From: Microdochium bolleyi
Taxonomy: Eukaryota; Ascomycota; Sordariomycetes; Xylariales; Microdochiaceae
Assembly (NCBI GenBank): GCA_001566295.1
Contig: KQ964255.1
Location: 915,701-979,700, forward strand
Reading direction: 5' to 3'
Length of the DNA: 64,000 nucleotides
The notes beneath the pieces are model-generated. The model ran no database searches, was not told the origin of the DNA, and was given only the letters and a program-made list of their open reading frames with translations. Below are positions 9,635 through 20,712 of this stretch, piece by piece (within the stretch, counting starts at the first letter, position 1; the number at the start of each line of letters is the position of its first letter). The translations under genes were made by a program, and so were the position numbers.

Positions 9635-10836
9635 ATGACTTCCATCACTTCTTCGTGGCGTTACAAGTTTGCGGCCCTTCAACGGAAGGTGAACTCGCGG
9701 GCTCAGCCGTTGAGGTTTGGCAAACCAGAGATCAATGTCAGCGCGGCGGTCCACATTGTGGACTCTATCGTCGAGGCCCACGGGCAATTGACAACATTAC
9801 CAAGCCTCGCTCCCGGTGAGCCAATCAATACAATTCTCACCCGGCTGGTTTCGACTTGCTGCGAGATTCATGCTCCAGAAGTCATCACTGCTGTACGTTC
9901 GGCGCAACTTGGAGGAGCAGTGTTGGGGGGATAATGACAGAAGCCTAATGAACACGAGCACAGGTCCTCTCAACAGCGGTTGTTCAGGAACTGCTGCCTT
10001 CCCTTCGACAGCTCTGTGGCGAGTCCGAGTGTCATCTGGAGACCCATTGGGCCGAGTACATAGGAAATGCCGCCACGACGTCAGAGGCGCGCTCGCGTCT
10101 GAAGGAATTCCCGTACCAGCAGAACTATGTCGACCTCACTCGCCTGGAGCTTGCGGCACTGCACGCGGCTACGAGCACATTGCCACGCAGGATAGCCTTT
10201 ATTGGTTCTGGGCCTTTGCCACTGTCGTCGTTTTTCATGCTCGACTTGCTCCAGCAGTGGCTGCCCTCCCAACCATCCAACATGGGACGTCTCGATGAGC
10301 ACGTGGACAACAGCCCACTTTCCATACTCAACATTGATCACTCAAGAGCAGCCATCGCAGCTTCCTCTTTGCTGATATCGAAACTCCGCCCAGGAAGAGA
10401 GACAGACAGTGGCATCGATATCAACGATCCCGAGTCGGCCGTGACGACCGTCACGGGGGAGATGAAGTTCCTCTGCGAGGAGGCTGGCATGACCGACCTC
10501 AAGACCTTCGATACGGTGTTCCTGGCTGCCCTCGTTGGGCAGACACAAGCCGAGAAGGAGCATCTCATGCTGCAGGTCGTGTCGAAAATGAGGCCTGGTG
10601 CCACACTCGTGGTGCGCACGAGCTGGGGGCTCAGGACGTGCTTGTACCCTGTATGTAAACCACTTCACACCCTGGCTGGTCAGCACGTTTGGGTCTTCTT
10701 CTAACTTTTGCTGTTGCTCTTCATACAGGAGGTCGATATGACCACCGAGGCACTGTCTAGCCGGATCAGGGTGTGCTCCGTCGTCCACCCCTACAACGAA
10801 GTTGTCAATTCTATTATAGTCACGCAAGTGCGATGA
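9635..10836 (+). CDS. nas: Nicotianamine synthase-like enzyme
   Basis: Nicotianamine synthase condenses three aminopropyl groups from S-adenosylmethionine into a metal chelator; fungal members are known. Three exons (9635-9892, 9964-10650, 10729-10836) with introns of 71 and 78 nt give 350 residues. The family opening is present as TTLPSLAPGEPINTILTRLV. It is followed by LRQLCGESECHLETHWAEYI, NYVDLTRLELAAL and the Rossmann-type SAM loop RRIAFIGSGPLPLSSFFMLD (about residues 160-178). Further along are LNIDHSRAAI, FDTVFLAALVGQTQAEKEHL and GATLVVRTSWGLR. The C-terminus ends VHPYNEVVNSIIVTQVR. The start is the least certain point: ATG 9635 gives about 30 residues before the conserved region and an upstream exon is possible. 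Such proteins normally act in the cytosol to buffer iron, zinc or nickel. Confidence 0.88.
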
Positions 10837-11116
10837 GGATTATACATGTTATCAGAGAGTGGTTCCTGCGATGTCTTCACAAATCTAGGGCATTTTCTGC
10901 GGTGTTGGGGCTTTTTCTGGGCAACCACTCCCCTCGTCGTTGTTGATTAAGACCGGTAGCTCGAATTCGCGCAAGGCCACTTGTACCTAGATCTGACACC
11001 TATCGTCACATTAAGTTCGCATCCACTATGAGGTTTCCCGCAGATGTAGAACTTTCCTATTACTAAAAGCTCCCACATGACCCACGGCAACCGACCCCGA
11101 GATTGCACTTGAATGC

Positions 11117-12535
11117 CTATATCTGCTTGATCTCCTTGCCCACCATTTCTGGGCGCTCCACTTCCCACTCGTCCCTTAGAGCAGCGAAAGTCAGGTCGCT
11201 GACGAGCAAGCTCTGACCCAAGCTCCACACCAGAGTAATGGCATAGAAGAAGTTGGCGTTGCCACTGCCGGCATAGATCCATAGGTGATAGAATGTGGGA
11301 CCCAGGAAAGAACCGTAAAGCATGGCAGCCGCAATGACAAAATTGTATCGCATCAACGGAAATAGATGGCGAAACAGGGGAACAAGGCCGAAAAACAAGC
11401 TGGTGTCTGCAATGCTTGGGTAGGGTTTGAAGATGCCGAAGATTCCCAGCAGAAGGGTCAGCACTGTTAGTGGCTGGGTTCGCATGCGAATCGTCAAGCC
11501 TCCCACATAGGAGGCTAGGTGCAGCCAGAAGACAGCCAGGAAGAACGACCTAAAGCTGTCAAACATCTCAATAAAAAAATACCACCAAAGCCCCGAATTC
11601 GGTGTTAGATCATTGAGTGTCAGTTGAATCCCATATGTCGAGCTGAGAAACTCCCAGGAGCCCGTCAGGAGGTAAGAGAACAGGAACAACAGGCCATTGA
11701 ACCCGCCAACAATCCCCGTGCTTGCAGCTGCGAAGACGGATAGCTTCGAGTCCTTGTTAAACGGCAGCTGCCGATCGTACGCCAGCAGCACCAACGGTGG
11801 GAGGAGCAGCACCGGGTACATTGATAAATATGCTGCAAACGACAGACACATGAGTGCAGTCAAGGGCTTCGCGGAAACGGCCTCTGCGACGGCATGCAGA
11901 ATCGCACATGTGGTGAAGACCGAGGTGGGACGGGCCAGGCATGTGGCAACAGTGTACGGGTTGAAGAGAAAACTAGAACGAGACGTCAGAACATCCGGAA
12001 TGAGAGCGTCCCTTGCTGGAGTGTAGTGATTCCTTACAGGGCAGCAATGACTGATCCACTCCATTGCCTGTCCTTTCGCGCAGATTTGTAGAGGCGCGAA
12101 GACGCAGCCTCGCCAGAGTCTGAGATCCGGCTTAGCGCATATGCGCTGAGGAGATCGACCGCGATGTAGAGTAGGTTGGTGAAAATTGGCCAGGTTTGGG
12201 GATCCGGCAAGACGGAAAAGAGCGGCAGTAATAATGGCGCCTGGTGGTAGACACCACCGTCGTATGGCGATACATTATGATTATACAAGTAGAGTCCCTC
12301 GAGGACTACGATGTTGATATTTGGTGTCAGCTTGCTTGAATTGCATAGGGCTTCCGAGGGTGGCATTCGCGGAGCACATACACCGCTTGAAGCTGTTTAC
12401 GGGAGTTGAGATCTCGACGCGATCCGCGAGAATGCCAGGTAGTGTTGGGAAGAAGAGGAAGAGAGCGAGCCGGAGCACTGCAGCGGCGGCGTAGACGCCT
12501 ACGCGGCTCTGGAGTTGCGGTTTATTGTCGGCCAT
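11117..12535 (-). CDS. gab1: GPI transamidase subunit GAB1 / PIG-U
   Basis: Multi-pass ER membrane subunit of the GPI transamidase complex, which attaches GPI anchors to proteins. Three exons (12535-12382, 12305-12038, 11972-11117) with introns of 76 and 65 nt give 425 residues. The start MADNKPQLQSRVGVYAAAAV leads into the first helix. The luminal motif NSFKRFLEGLYLYNHNVSPY (across the first junction), followed by DGGVYHQAPLLLPLF, matches the family. FLFNPYTVATCLARPTSVFT and SMYPVLLLPPLVLLAYDR follow, then GIFKPYPSIADTSLF and FVIAAAMLYGSFLGPTFYHL. About eight hydrophobic helices are visible and the length is usual for fungal members. It is divergent from NOP7 across 577 bp. Confidence 0.94.
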
Positions 12536-13112
12536 TGTACAATTCCATCGTCGAGGGGGCGTGGAGAGCGTTTGTAGCGCGCGGGGGGTGAGCCGACTGG
12601 CGAAACTTGGTCCAAAGACAAGCCGTGGTCGCAATCCGTCTGGGACGCTCTCAGTGAAGCGATTCGATGGAGGCCTCGCGCGGGCAGAGGTGTGCTGGCC
12701 GCAGGCTCGTCGGTGGATGGCGATGTCGTTGATGGGGTTTGATGGGGATGGAGCTACAGGTAGTTCCACGTAGCACTTGCTTACCGGGCACAGCTTTCCC
12801 GCCGCGTGCGGCGGCTCAACCGGCGCGACCCCTGACACCTCCCCTCCACTCCCGCTGGGTAAGGCGGGGCGGTGGACCCTGCAGCGGGCGTGGCGCATCA
12901 CGTCCGATAAGATAGTCCCGACCCTTTATCGATAAAAGAAAAAAAGTCCAGAAGGCTGGGTCACGGCGCCAGGACCCTACTGGTCGAGGTCGAGGGCGAC
13001 GGGCTTTTCCTTGCCTCTGCCGGCGCATCGTAACTGCTCCTCTCGCCCATCAGCCCGCGACAACTTCCGCATCGCAGACTCCCACACCACCTCAGTCTGC
13101 ACCACCGCTACC
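12536..13112. promoter_or_regulatory. Bidirectional promoter GAB1/NOP7 with clustered GATA motifs
   Basis: A 577-bp spacer between divergent genes. Bases 12905-12937 contain four GATA cores in about 30 bp: two in direct succession (GATAAGATAG) and a palindromic pair in TTTATCGATAAA. Fungal GATA factors bind such HGATAR sites. The core sequences are directly seen; a regulatory role is inferred. A pyrimidine-rich stretch precedes the NOP7 start. Confidence 0.5.
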
Positions 13113-15154
13113 ATGGCAGGCGAAAGAAAGAAGAAGGGCACTTCGGGCAACGCCAAGAACTACATCACCCGAACCCAGGCTGTCAAGAAGCTGCAGCTCA
13201 GCCTCCCTGACTTTCGCAAGCTATGCATCTGGAAAGGGTATGTTGCGACTATGCACCTGTGTTACTGGCCCTTCACATGCTAACCCGCTTGGTTCTCAGA
13301 ATCTTCCCTCGTGAACCACGTAACCGGCGCAAGGCTTCCAAGAGCTCGACCGCATCGACAACTTTCTACTACACCAAGGACATCCAGTACCTCCTGCACG
13401 AGCCTCTCCTCCAGAAGTTCCGTGATCAGAAGGTCCTCGAGAAGAAGATCTCCCGCGCCTTGGGGCGTGGCGATGTCACTGACGCTTCTCGGCTCGAGCG
13501 CAATGCAGCACGCCCCGAAAAGACTGGCAAGCCGCGATACACCCTTGACCATGTCATCCGCGAGCGATACCCGACCTTCGTCGACGCTGTCCGCGACCTA
13601 GACGACTGCCTGTCCATGCTCTTCCTCTTTGCCAATCTCCCCTCCACGGCAGCTGTCCCCGCCAAGATGGTCGCAAAGTGCGAGCGCTTGTGTCTCGAGT
13701 TCCAGCACTACATCATTGTTTCACATAGTCTGCAGAAGTCGTTCCTCTCTATCAAGGGAATTTACTACCAAGCCAACATCCAGGGCGAGGATGTCTTGTG
13801 GCTGGTACCGTACAAGTTCAACCAGCGCGTTGTTGGCGACATCGATTTCCGAATCATGGGCACCTTTGTTGAGTTCTACATGACTCTACTAAAGTTCATC
13901 AATTTCCGCCTGTACACCGCTGCCGGCCTGAAGTACCCGCCTGTATTCGACCAGGCCAAGGATGATCTGGCTGGAGAGCTTGGCGCTTTCAAGCTCGAAG
14001 GCAACCGCGCTTTGGTCGAGGGCGAGGAGGCGCCCAAGCAAATCACCAATGGTGAGAGCACAACGTCCGCTGGTCCTGATCCTAAGACGCAGGCCGCTGT
14101 CAACAAGCTTTTGAGCCAGATGAGACAAGAGGAAGATGGCTCCGAGGCTCAAGCCAAGGAGTCTGGCGCAGCAGAAGAGCAGGCCACAAATGCAATCGAT
14201 AAGTTCGAGCCAGCCGCCCCCGGAGGCGACATCCTGCCGCAGCCTGCTCTCAACGGCAACGACACTGGCTCGCTTTTCGCCAATTGCACGTTCTACCTGT
14301 CGAGAGAGACCCCTCGGCAGCCGATCGAGTTTATTCTGCGTGCTTTCGGTTGCAAGAGGATAGGTTGGGACGCCGTTCTCGGCGAGGGCGCGTACACCAC
14401 CAACGAGCTCGATCCGTCCATTACTCACCACATCGTCGACCGACCTATCCTGCAGGCTGCCAACGGAAATGGCGTGGCCGAAGACAATCAGACTGCTCAG
14501 AAGCTTGCCGCGAATCAGAGAGTACCTGGACGGACATACGTGCAACCTCAGTGGGTTTGGGATTCTATCAACGACGCAGAACTGAAGCGGCCCGATATGT
14601 ATGCTCCTGGAGCATCTCTGCCTCCTCACTTGAGCCCCTTCGTCAAGAGCACTCAGGGATCGTATGACCCTACTGTACCCTTGGAGGAGCAACAGACTGA
14701 GGCCGAGGCGTTGGCCGAGAGCGACGGCGAGGACGTCGGAGAAGATGCGGAAAACGACATGGACATCGCCGAGGACGACGAAGAGGATGAGGAGGATGAG
14801 GACGAGGCATTCGGAGGCTTCGGCGAGGATGAGGGCGATGATGCCGACGAGGGCGAGGAGCAGCTTTCGGAGATGCAACATCAAGAGGAGCTCGAAGCGG
14901 AGTTAGCAGGCAAGCCACTCAAGCGTGCGGCAGCGGCAACGCCGCAGAACAAGGCCAAGGCAGACGCGAGAAAGAAGCTCGCTGCGCAAGCTCGGGAGGA
15001 CGCCGAGGACCTTGAGCGTGCCAAGGGCATGCTCAGCAAGAAGAAGCGGAGACTGTATGACATGATGGAGTACACAAACAAGAAGAAGAGCGACCAGGAC
15101 AAGGTGCTCCGGGAGAAGAGGCGGAAGATTGAGAAGCAGAGAAGCAAGGCCTAA
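13113..15154 (+). CDS. nop7: Pescadillo homologue NOP7, ribosome biogenesis
   Basis: Nucleolar protein of the PeBoW/Nop7-Erb1-Ytm1 complex, required for 27S pre-rRNA processing and 60S subunit assembly. Exon 1 (13113-13237) and exon 2 (13300-15154), split by a 62-nt intron with branch GCTAAC, encode 659 residues. The N-terminus MAGERKKKGTSGNAKNYITR and the motif KLCIWKGIFPREPRN (across the junction) are diagnostic of the pescadillo domain. YPTFVDAVRDLDDCLSMLFL and SIKGIYYQANIQGEDVLWLV follow. A BRCT domain begins near residue 366 (NCTFYLSRETPRQPIEFILR) and contains the conserved Trp in YVQPQWVWDSI. A strongly acidic tract spans about residues 511-564, then a basic coiled-coil tail ending in KIEKQRSKA. 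Length and layout are normal for Pezizomycotina. ATG context ACCATGGCA is strong. Confidence 0.97.
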
Positions 15155-15570
15155 GAACTCAGTGTCCTTTTGCTTGCCAATGTCTCGCAAAGAGCACTGG
15201 CTATCATACATGGCGTTAGAGCGGCGCATTGTAGTCCATTCAAAAGTAATGAGAGTATTTCGTCCTGCAAACTTCTACTTATCGGGACAAGATCTTGCTG
15301 GGACATTGCATCGTGAATGACATATTTAGCCTCGCTGTGACTTGTATTGGTGGCTCGGATTCCATCCGTAGATTGCATGCGGAGACTTGGGATCTGGCGA
15401 AGGCGAACTCCGTGGTACATCAATATGCACCGAGGCAGCGTGCGCATGGGGTTGCGGTGTGGTTGGGAGGGGGTTGGCTCCAAAAACAAAACTTCAAGCT
15501 TGTGGTGGTCTTGGACCAACCATTCCAAACTTGCCTCTCCACACCACCATGACGGCACTTCAACATCAAC
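15155..15570. other. Intergenic, no gene seen
   Basis: Spacer between NOP7 and the next rightward gene. It should contain the NOP7 terminator and the downstream promoter. No supported ORF. Confidence 0.4.
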
Positions 15571-17564
15571 ATGGCACAGGCGGCTGACGACTTGACAGTT
15601 GGACAAGACTTGAGCTCATCGTCCTCGTACGAAACTGATGAGTCTGGAAACGAGCGCACCACACCGTGGCAAGGGCCTGCGTCCGCATGGCGGGCCAACA
15701 ATGCGCAAGAGATCAGCAACGCAACAGCACTCGAAGAGATCCGCAACCGCGACCTATCGGTGCATCTCTACAATGCATTTGCTCTCAAGCGGCGTCATGG
15801 AACGTCAGATGCTCTCGCAACTGCGCCCGTGGCTGGACAGGTAACTTCGGCCCTCTAAGCCATTCATTGCGTGCAGCTGCTCACAAGGCCCCGTAGGATA
15901 TCGATGTCGTGACTGGCCAGGTCATACAAGCAGACCCCTGGGTGCCACCACTCTCGTGGACTGCCTGGCCCTTGAGCACATCGAGCGTCCCGTCGCCGGA
16001 GTTTGTAAGACGGCAACAGAAACTAGACCCCGCCGAGCGCCTCACCATCCGGATGCCAGTCGCGAATGACCCCGGCTCTGCCTTGCGGGATGCACTCGCC
16101 GCCAGCATCCTGCGGTCTGCGAAGGAGCACTTCATCGCAAGGGGATGGCAGACGGATCCTGGCGAAGATGGCGGTTCAGATGGAGCGGATAGTGATACTT
16201 CCGGGGGCGGAAGGCTGTCTGACGCTGCTCGGAAGGAAACTCCTTCAGGCTCTGCCCGCAGCAAAGATGGAAAAAAGGAGGTCGACCAAGCCGAGGATGA
16301 GAATTTCCAAGTGCCTGCTGTCTCCGCAGACGATAGTTTGTCCCACGATATCTTGGCTCCGTCCATCCGGCACATCATGAGCAGACTTGACAGCACTCTC
16401 GACGCCCTTCACAATGCTCAGGAGGCTGCAACAAGTTACCTGTCGGAAGCGTCAGATTCAGACTCCGCGCACTCGACTCGATCCAGACATTCCAGACAAA
16501 GGCCAGCCAGTCGACATCCTGGGCAAGGGCAGCGCAAGACAGCGTTGAAACCCGAATTTATTCAGGAGTTTGTCGCTCAGTGGGATCCCGACGCAGCAGC
16601 ACCTGAGACTTCACAGGTGTCGGGAGGGAAGGCGAAACCCGGCCGACCGAGGAAAAAGTATCCAAGACAGCCCGAAGAGAGTGACGCGGACTATGTCCTC
16701 CGAGTATCGCGTCTCCGCAAAACGAGAGTGCCGACGCACATGACTCTGACATCGTCACATGCTCGTACACCTAGTACGGCACCGGAAACTGATGCGTCAG
16801 AAGAAGAAGGCTGGAATCAGACACAACGGCAGCCCAAAGGGCATCCACCCAGCGAAAGGAAGAGGAAACAGCTCACGCCCCGCGATTGGACCGACGTTCT
16901 CAGTGCCGCATGTCTCGGCGGCTTCTCGGCGCAAGTCTTGGATCGCGCCGCAAGGCGGTGTGCAGATGTATTCGGCCAGCAGATGAGGTTACATACGCTG
17001 GAAGAGACCCGGCACGATCAGGAGGGTTGGGCAGCCACAGAGAACTATAGGGCTGGTATGTCATTGCCTCCGGTTGTGCTGGCCGGTCTGACCGAGGACG
17101 ACGACATCAAGAGGGCAACTCGACAGTTATCACACGCGCCGTCCAGCGCAGCCGCGGAATCAGACGCAGATCAAGGATCGTGCCGTGGCCGGGCCTCGTC
17201 TCGTAGCCGTGCCACACCCGCGCGTAGTCGCTCGGCATCGGCATCGGCATCGGCATCTGCGGGTCGGGTCTTTGCTTGCAAGGTGGTCGAGTGCCCTCGG
17301 TTCAAGGAGCCGTTCTCACGCCAAACAAACATGGTCAGGCACATGAAGCAAGTCCACAACATGAAGATCGACGTGGATGTTGACAGCGAGGACGAGATGC
17401 ATGGTGCAGTCCACGTTGATGGCTTCATGAAGCCCATCCGCGTCCGACCAGGCTGGCGCAGGGTGACTCAAGCGACACCAGCTCGTGACATGCAGAGCCC
17501 GCGGAAGAGAAAGAGGGGACCGTCGAAGGCAACAGCAATAGCAACAGCAACCAAAAGATGGTGA
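15571..17564 (+). CDS. Rrn9-domain protein with C-terminal C2H2-like finger
   Basis: Two exons (15571-15840 and 15897-17564, intron 56 nt) encode 645 residues. Residues about 53-76 contain LEEIRNRDLSVHLYNAFALK, the signature of the Rrn9 domain found in the RNA polymerase I upstream activation factor, so a role in rDNA transcription is likely. The middle is long, charged and low in complexity, with AT-hook-like GRPRKK and repeated Ser/Ala (GCATCG repeats near 17232-17258). Near the C-terminus, residues about 548-580 hold FACKVVECPRF...SRQTNMVRHMKQVHNMK with Cys, Cys, His and His spaced like a C2H2 zinc finger with a wide first loop. Yeast Rrn9 is shorter and lacks the finger. The name follows the domain, not full orthology. 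The intron is short but the donor GTAACT and frame agree. Confidence 0.8.
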
Positions 17565-17983
17565 TGGTAGTAATTCCCATAGATTCAATAGCCACTGGAG
17601 CGCAGACCTCTCTGCCTCGATCCCATCACGATCGACCATCGATGGTGACCACCGAGACGTATCAGTGCACCGCTTGCTCCCTTAGCAATTTGCTGACACC
17701 AATGGAAGCACAACAGCCCGCAATTGCCATGCCGGGTGATTTGTTGGCTGCAGCACACCTCATAAACTTCCGTGTGTCCCGTGCGGAGAAACGCCACAAG
17801 GGCGCGCCCTCTGCAAACCACAAATGACGACATCGTACTTGGGGTGAGGGGTGAGGGGTTTCATGATATATGATTCTGAGTTACTTGATCCAGGGTGACA
17901 AGCAGTCGTCACACCTTCCACTCTCCACGCATCTTATTCGGACACACTCCTATGAAAGAGGCCTAGAAGGTCCGCGCATCGCA
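17565..17983. other. Intergenic, no gene seen
   Basis: Spacer between two rightward genes. A G-rich direct repeat (GGGGTGAGGGGTGAGGGG) lies near 17841. No other structure noted. Confidence 0.35.
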
Positions 17984-18816
17984 ATGCCTACGCTACCAGA
18001 CTTGACCACGTTCAAGGCGTTGAGGTGAGCCGCGGAAATCGCATAACGCTGCTGAGTGGGTGTTGATAGTAGCTTGCACCTAGTTTCGACTGTTTTGGCA
18101 CCATCATAGACCAGGACCCAGGGATCATCCAGACACTGGAACTCTTGGTGTCCCAAACCGAGGGCGCAACCAAGAAGAGCCCGCAAGACCTCCTCCCAAG
18201 GCTCCATACTATCATGTTCGATGTCGAGCACAGGAGTCCTACACTCCCATACAATGAAGTCCTGGTAGAGACCATCACGCAACTGGCTAAAGAGAACAAC
18301 CTGTCCATCACCGACAGCTTCGCAGAGCCCTTCGGCAACTCACCTGGCACGTGGGGCCCTTTCCCTGACTCTATCGATGCCCTAGGACGACTCAAGAAGC
18401 ACTATTCTACACTCGTCCTTCTGAGCAACATCGACAACGTCAACATCCGCACAACCGTAGACCAGCGGCTAGAACCCATCAAGTTTGAGGCTGTTTACAC
18501 GGCCCAGGACATCGGATCGTATAAGCCCGAGCGGCGAAACTTTGAGTACATGGCCGGACATATGCGGAAAGAGTTGGGTCTCGACTATGACAAGGGAGAT
18601 GTGCTGCATGTCGCACACAGCCTCCAAGCAGACCACGTAACATGCAAGAAGATGGGTCTGAGGAGTGTATACATCGCCAGAGGGGAGGATGAGGCAAGCG
18701 CCGTCAACAAGGTTGGTGGTAGAGACAAGGTCGGCTACGAATGGAAGTTCGAAACCTTGAACGACTTCGCCGACGAGGTTGAGCGTCAGTTCCAAGCGAA
18801 GCAGGGGGCCAAGTAA
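17984..18816 (+). CDS. HAD-superfamily hydrolase, haloacid dehalogenase type II-like
   Basis: Exon 1 (17984-18024) and exon 2 (18084-18816), with a 59-nt intron, encode 257 residues. The nucleophile motif spans the junction as ALSFDCFGTIID with Asp16. Motif II is LVLLSNIDN (Ser), motif III the Lys in GSYKPERRNFEY, and motif IV lies around DVLHVAHSLQADHVTCKKMG. The arrangement matches (S)-2-haloacid dehalogenase-like HAD proteins common in fungi, which hydrolyse C-halogen or phosphate bonds; the actual substrate is unknown. There is no targeting signal. It is the last intact gene before the AT-rich island that begins about 130 bp downstream. Confidence 0.88.
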
Positions 18817-20127
18817 TCAGACCGGGTAGGCACAGTATGAGACATCATTTATAAGGTCTTCTTGCAAGGTCTCCAATAGCAGACATCACGGCGCTCGTAA
18901 TGCAGCACTGTGGAGGAATTGGCACTAGGCTCGATATCCTTCAAGGATTCAATTTGTCAAGTCCGTGTTTCAGTATTTTGAATATTACTGAATATCATAA
19001 TAACATGAACATAGGCTAAAGTGATTCCAGGACTTACCTACTAGACGTGTAATCCATTCTCCTAGTCAAGATTATATATATATACTTGCGTATAGACTCT
19101 CCCATCTACACCGTTTTAACCAAAGAATAAGGTGCAATCTCGGTAGTACAATACTACCGCTCTCACCATGTAGTTTGAGTACCATTTGTGCTGTTTCGAA
19201 TTTGTAGGAAATGGGTTCTTCTACGTGATTATATAAATTAATTTCTCTCGCCTGGGACTTCTGAAGCGTGCGTTGGTTTGATCCGATGTATGTGGGTAAC
19301 ATTATCCCACTGAAGCTGACGAAGAACCCGGAAGGCTACGGCCGAAGAAAGACATTGATATAGATTTTGTTATATCTGCAAGGAACTTGCGAGGGGCATC
19401 CTTAACATACTGAGAGTGAAATCATAAGACAAACTGGCAAACATCCCCACGAAAACTACTGGTGGGTGTTGGGCGGGGGCGTTCAATAAATCGGGCGAGA
19501 GGAAGGGACTTGATGATGAGTGAAAGTTGAAGCAGGTGTGCAGAGATACCCTCTCCATTTCCCATACCTACCCTAAGCTGTCTAGGATTGGTACCACGGC
19601 GTTAAGGACGCTATCTAATTTGCTTTCCATATATTATAATGGACACTGAGATGAGGGTGGAGTGTTGACAGGAAGAGTTCGGCCTATATAGGACATTCTT
19701 GTCCCTGCCGAGGTAACAAATCGTGGACGTTTACTGTCTCAAGCAAGATCTAACTAGGCATTTCCATTGCATTTATTGCTGAGGAAGCTTTATTAGACAG
19801 GCCAGAGGTTGTTCACTTTCGTCCCTTCTTTAAGAAGTCCAGAGAAAAAACCGTGGAACTATCCATTAACTAGCTTCATCATCCTTCGACAGAAAGATAA
19901 GAACAACATTGGTTGAGACTGTTTCACGAAAGAGAATACTGTAAATTAATATAGAAATGCTTCGCCGCTAGATTGTTACTTTCTATAATACTAAGACATC
20001 CATGCCGCAAAGCCTAGGACATTGAATTTTCTGAATCCAAAGATTATGGGTTCTACGTACTGAAAATGATTCCACGGCTAGAACAATAATCTAAAGAGGT
20101 AGAAGAGAATGCTCTCAGACTAAAGGA

Positions 20128-20160
<33 letters not shown>

Positions 20161-20169
20161 CAGCAGTAG
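20128..20169. repeat. TAG trinucleotide microsatellite
   Basis: Eleven perfect TAG units followed by the variant CAGCAGTAG, in the AT-rich island. Non-coding. Confidence 0.9.
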
Positions 20170-20263
20170 AATATCAATTGAATATTAAGACGATTTTTAC
20201 GACTTTTCAATGCATTGGTATCTTTAAGAGATGGAAGTCAATAGCTAAAAGAAATAGATATAA

Positions 20264-20712
20264 GATATAAAGTAATCTACAAGCAACTGAGTCAGACAAG
20301 CGAGTGAATCATTCCTTATCGTTGCTTATATGAGAAAGTACAACCCTTTATAACTTCTTTATATTTATAGCTACAAAGGTCTAGCTTAGCGTATTCGTAA
20401 ACGATAAGAATAATTAGTTTGGGCTATACTTATAAGTAAGCTTATTCAACTCTATTAAAGCTAAATAAGGAAATTATAAAGTGGGACACCAAATACCTAT
20501 AGGTCTAGAGCTATATCCTTATATTTGTACTTTAAGAAAAAGATGTTTAAATGGAATATAGACTATTCTTATCGTTTAAGAACGGTACTACTAAGATTAC
20601 TATATCTTAAAAGATAAAGAAGTTACAAGGGGTTAGACTTTCTTATATAAGCAGCGATAAGGAATGATTCACTCGCTTGTCTGATTCAGTTGCTTGTGGA
20701 TTACGTTATATC
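20264..20712. mobile_element. MITE-like element with about 100-bp terminal inverted repeats
   Basis: The left arm from 20264 to about 20365 reappears inverted at about 20608-20712. The outer segment (ACAAGCAACTGAGTCAGACA, continuing through AAGCGAGTGAATCATTCC) matches its partner with only scattered differences, and similarity continues inward through the AGAAAGT and AACTTCTTTAT segments. The central about 240 bp is not repeated and encodes nothing. If TA dinucleotides at 20273-20274 and 20702-20703 are target duplications, the element is about 427 bp and would fit a Tc1/mariner-pogo (Fot1-like) non-autonomous element. However, similarity runs about 9 bp beyond the TA, so the exact ends are uncertain. 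The few differences between arms are mostly C/T or G/A, as RIP would leave. Confidence 0.82.

Noticed and set aside
13889..14884. 331-codon ORF on the minus strand
   Set aside because: Antisense of NOP7; the Leu-rich appearance arises from complementing acidic codons.
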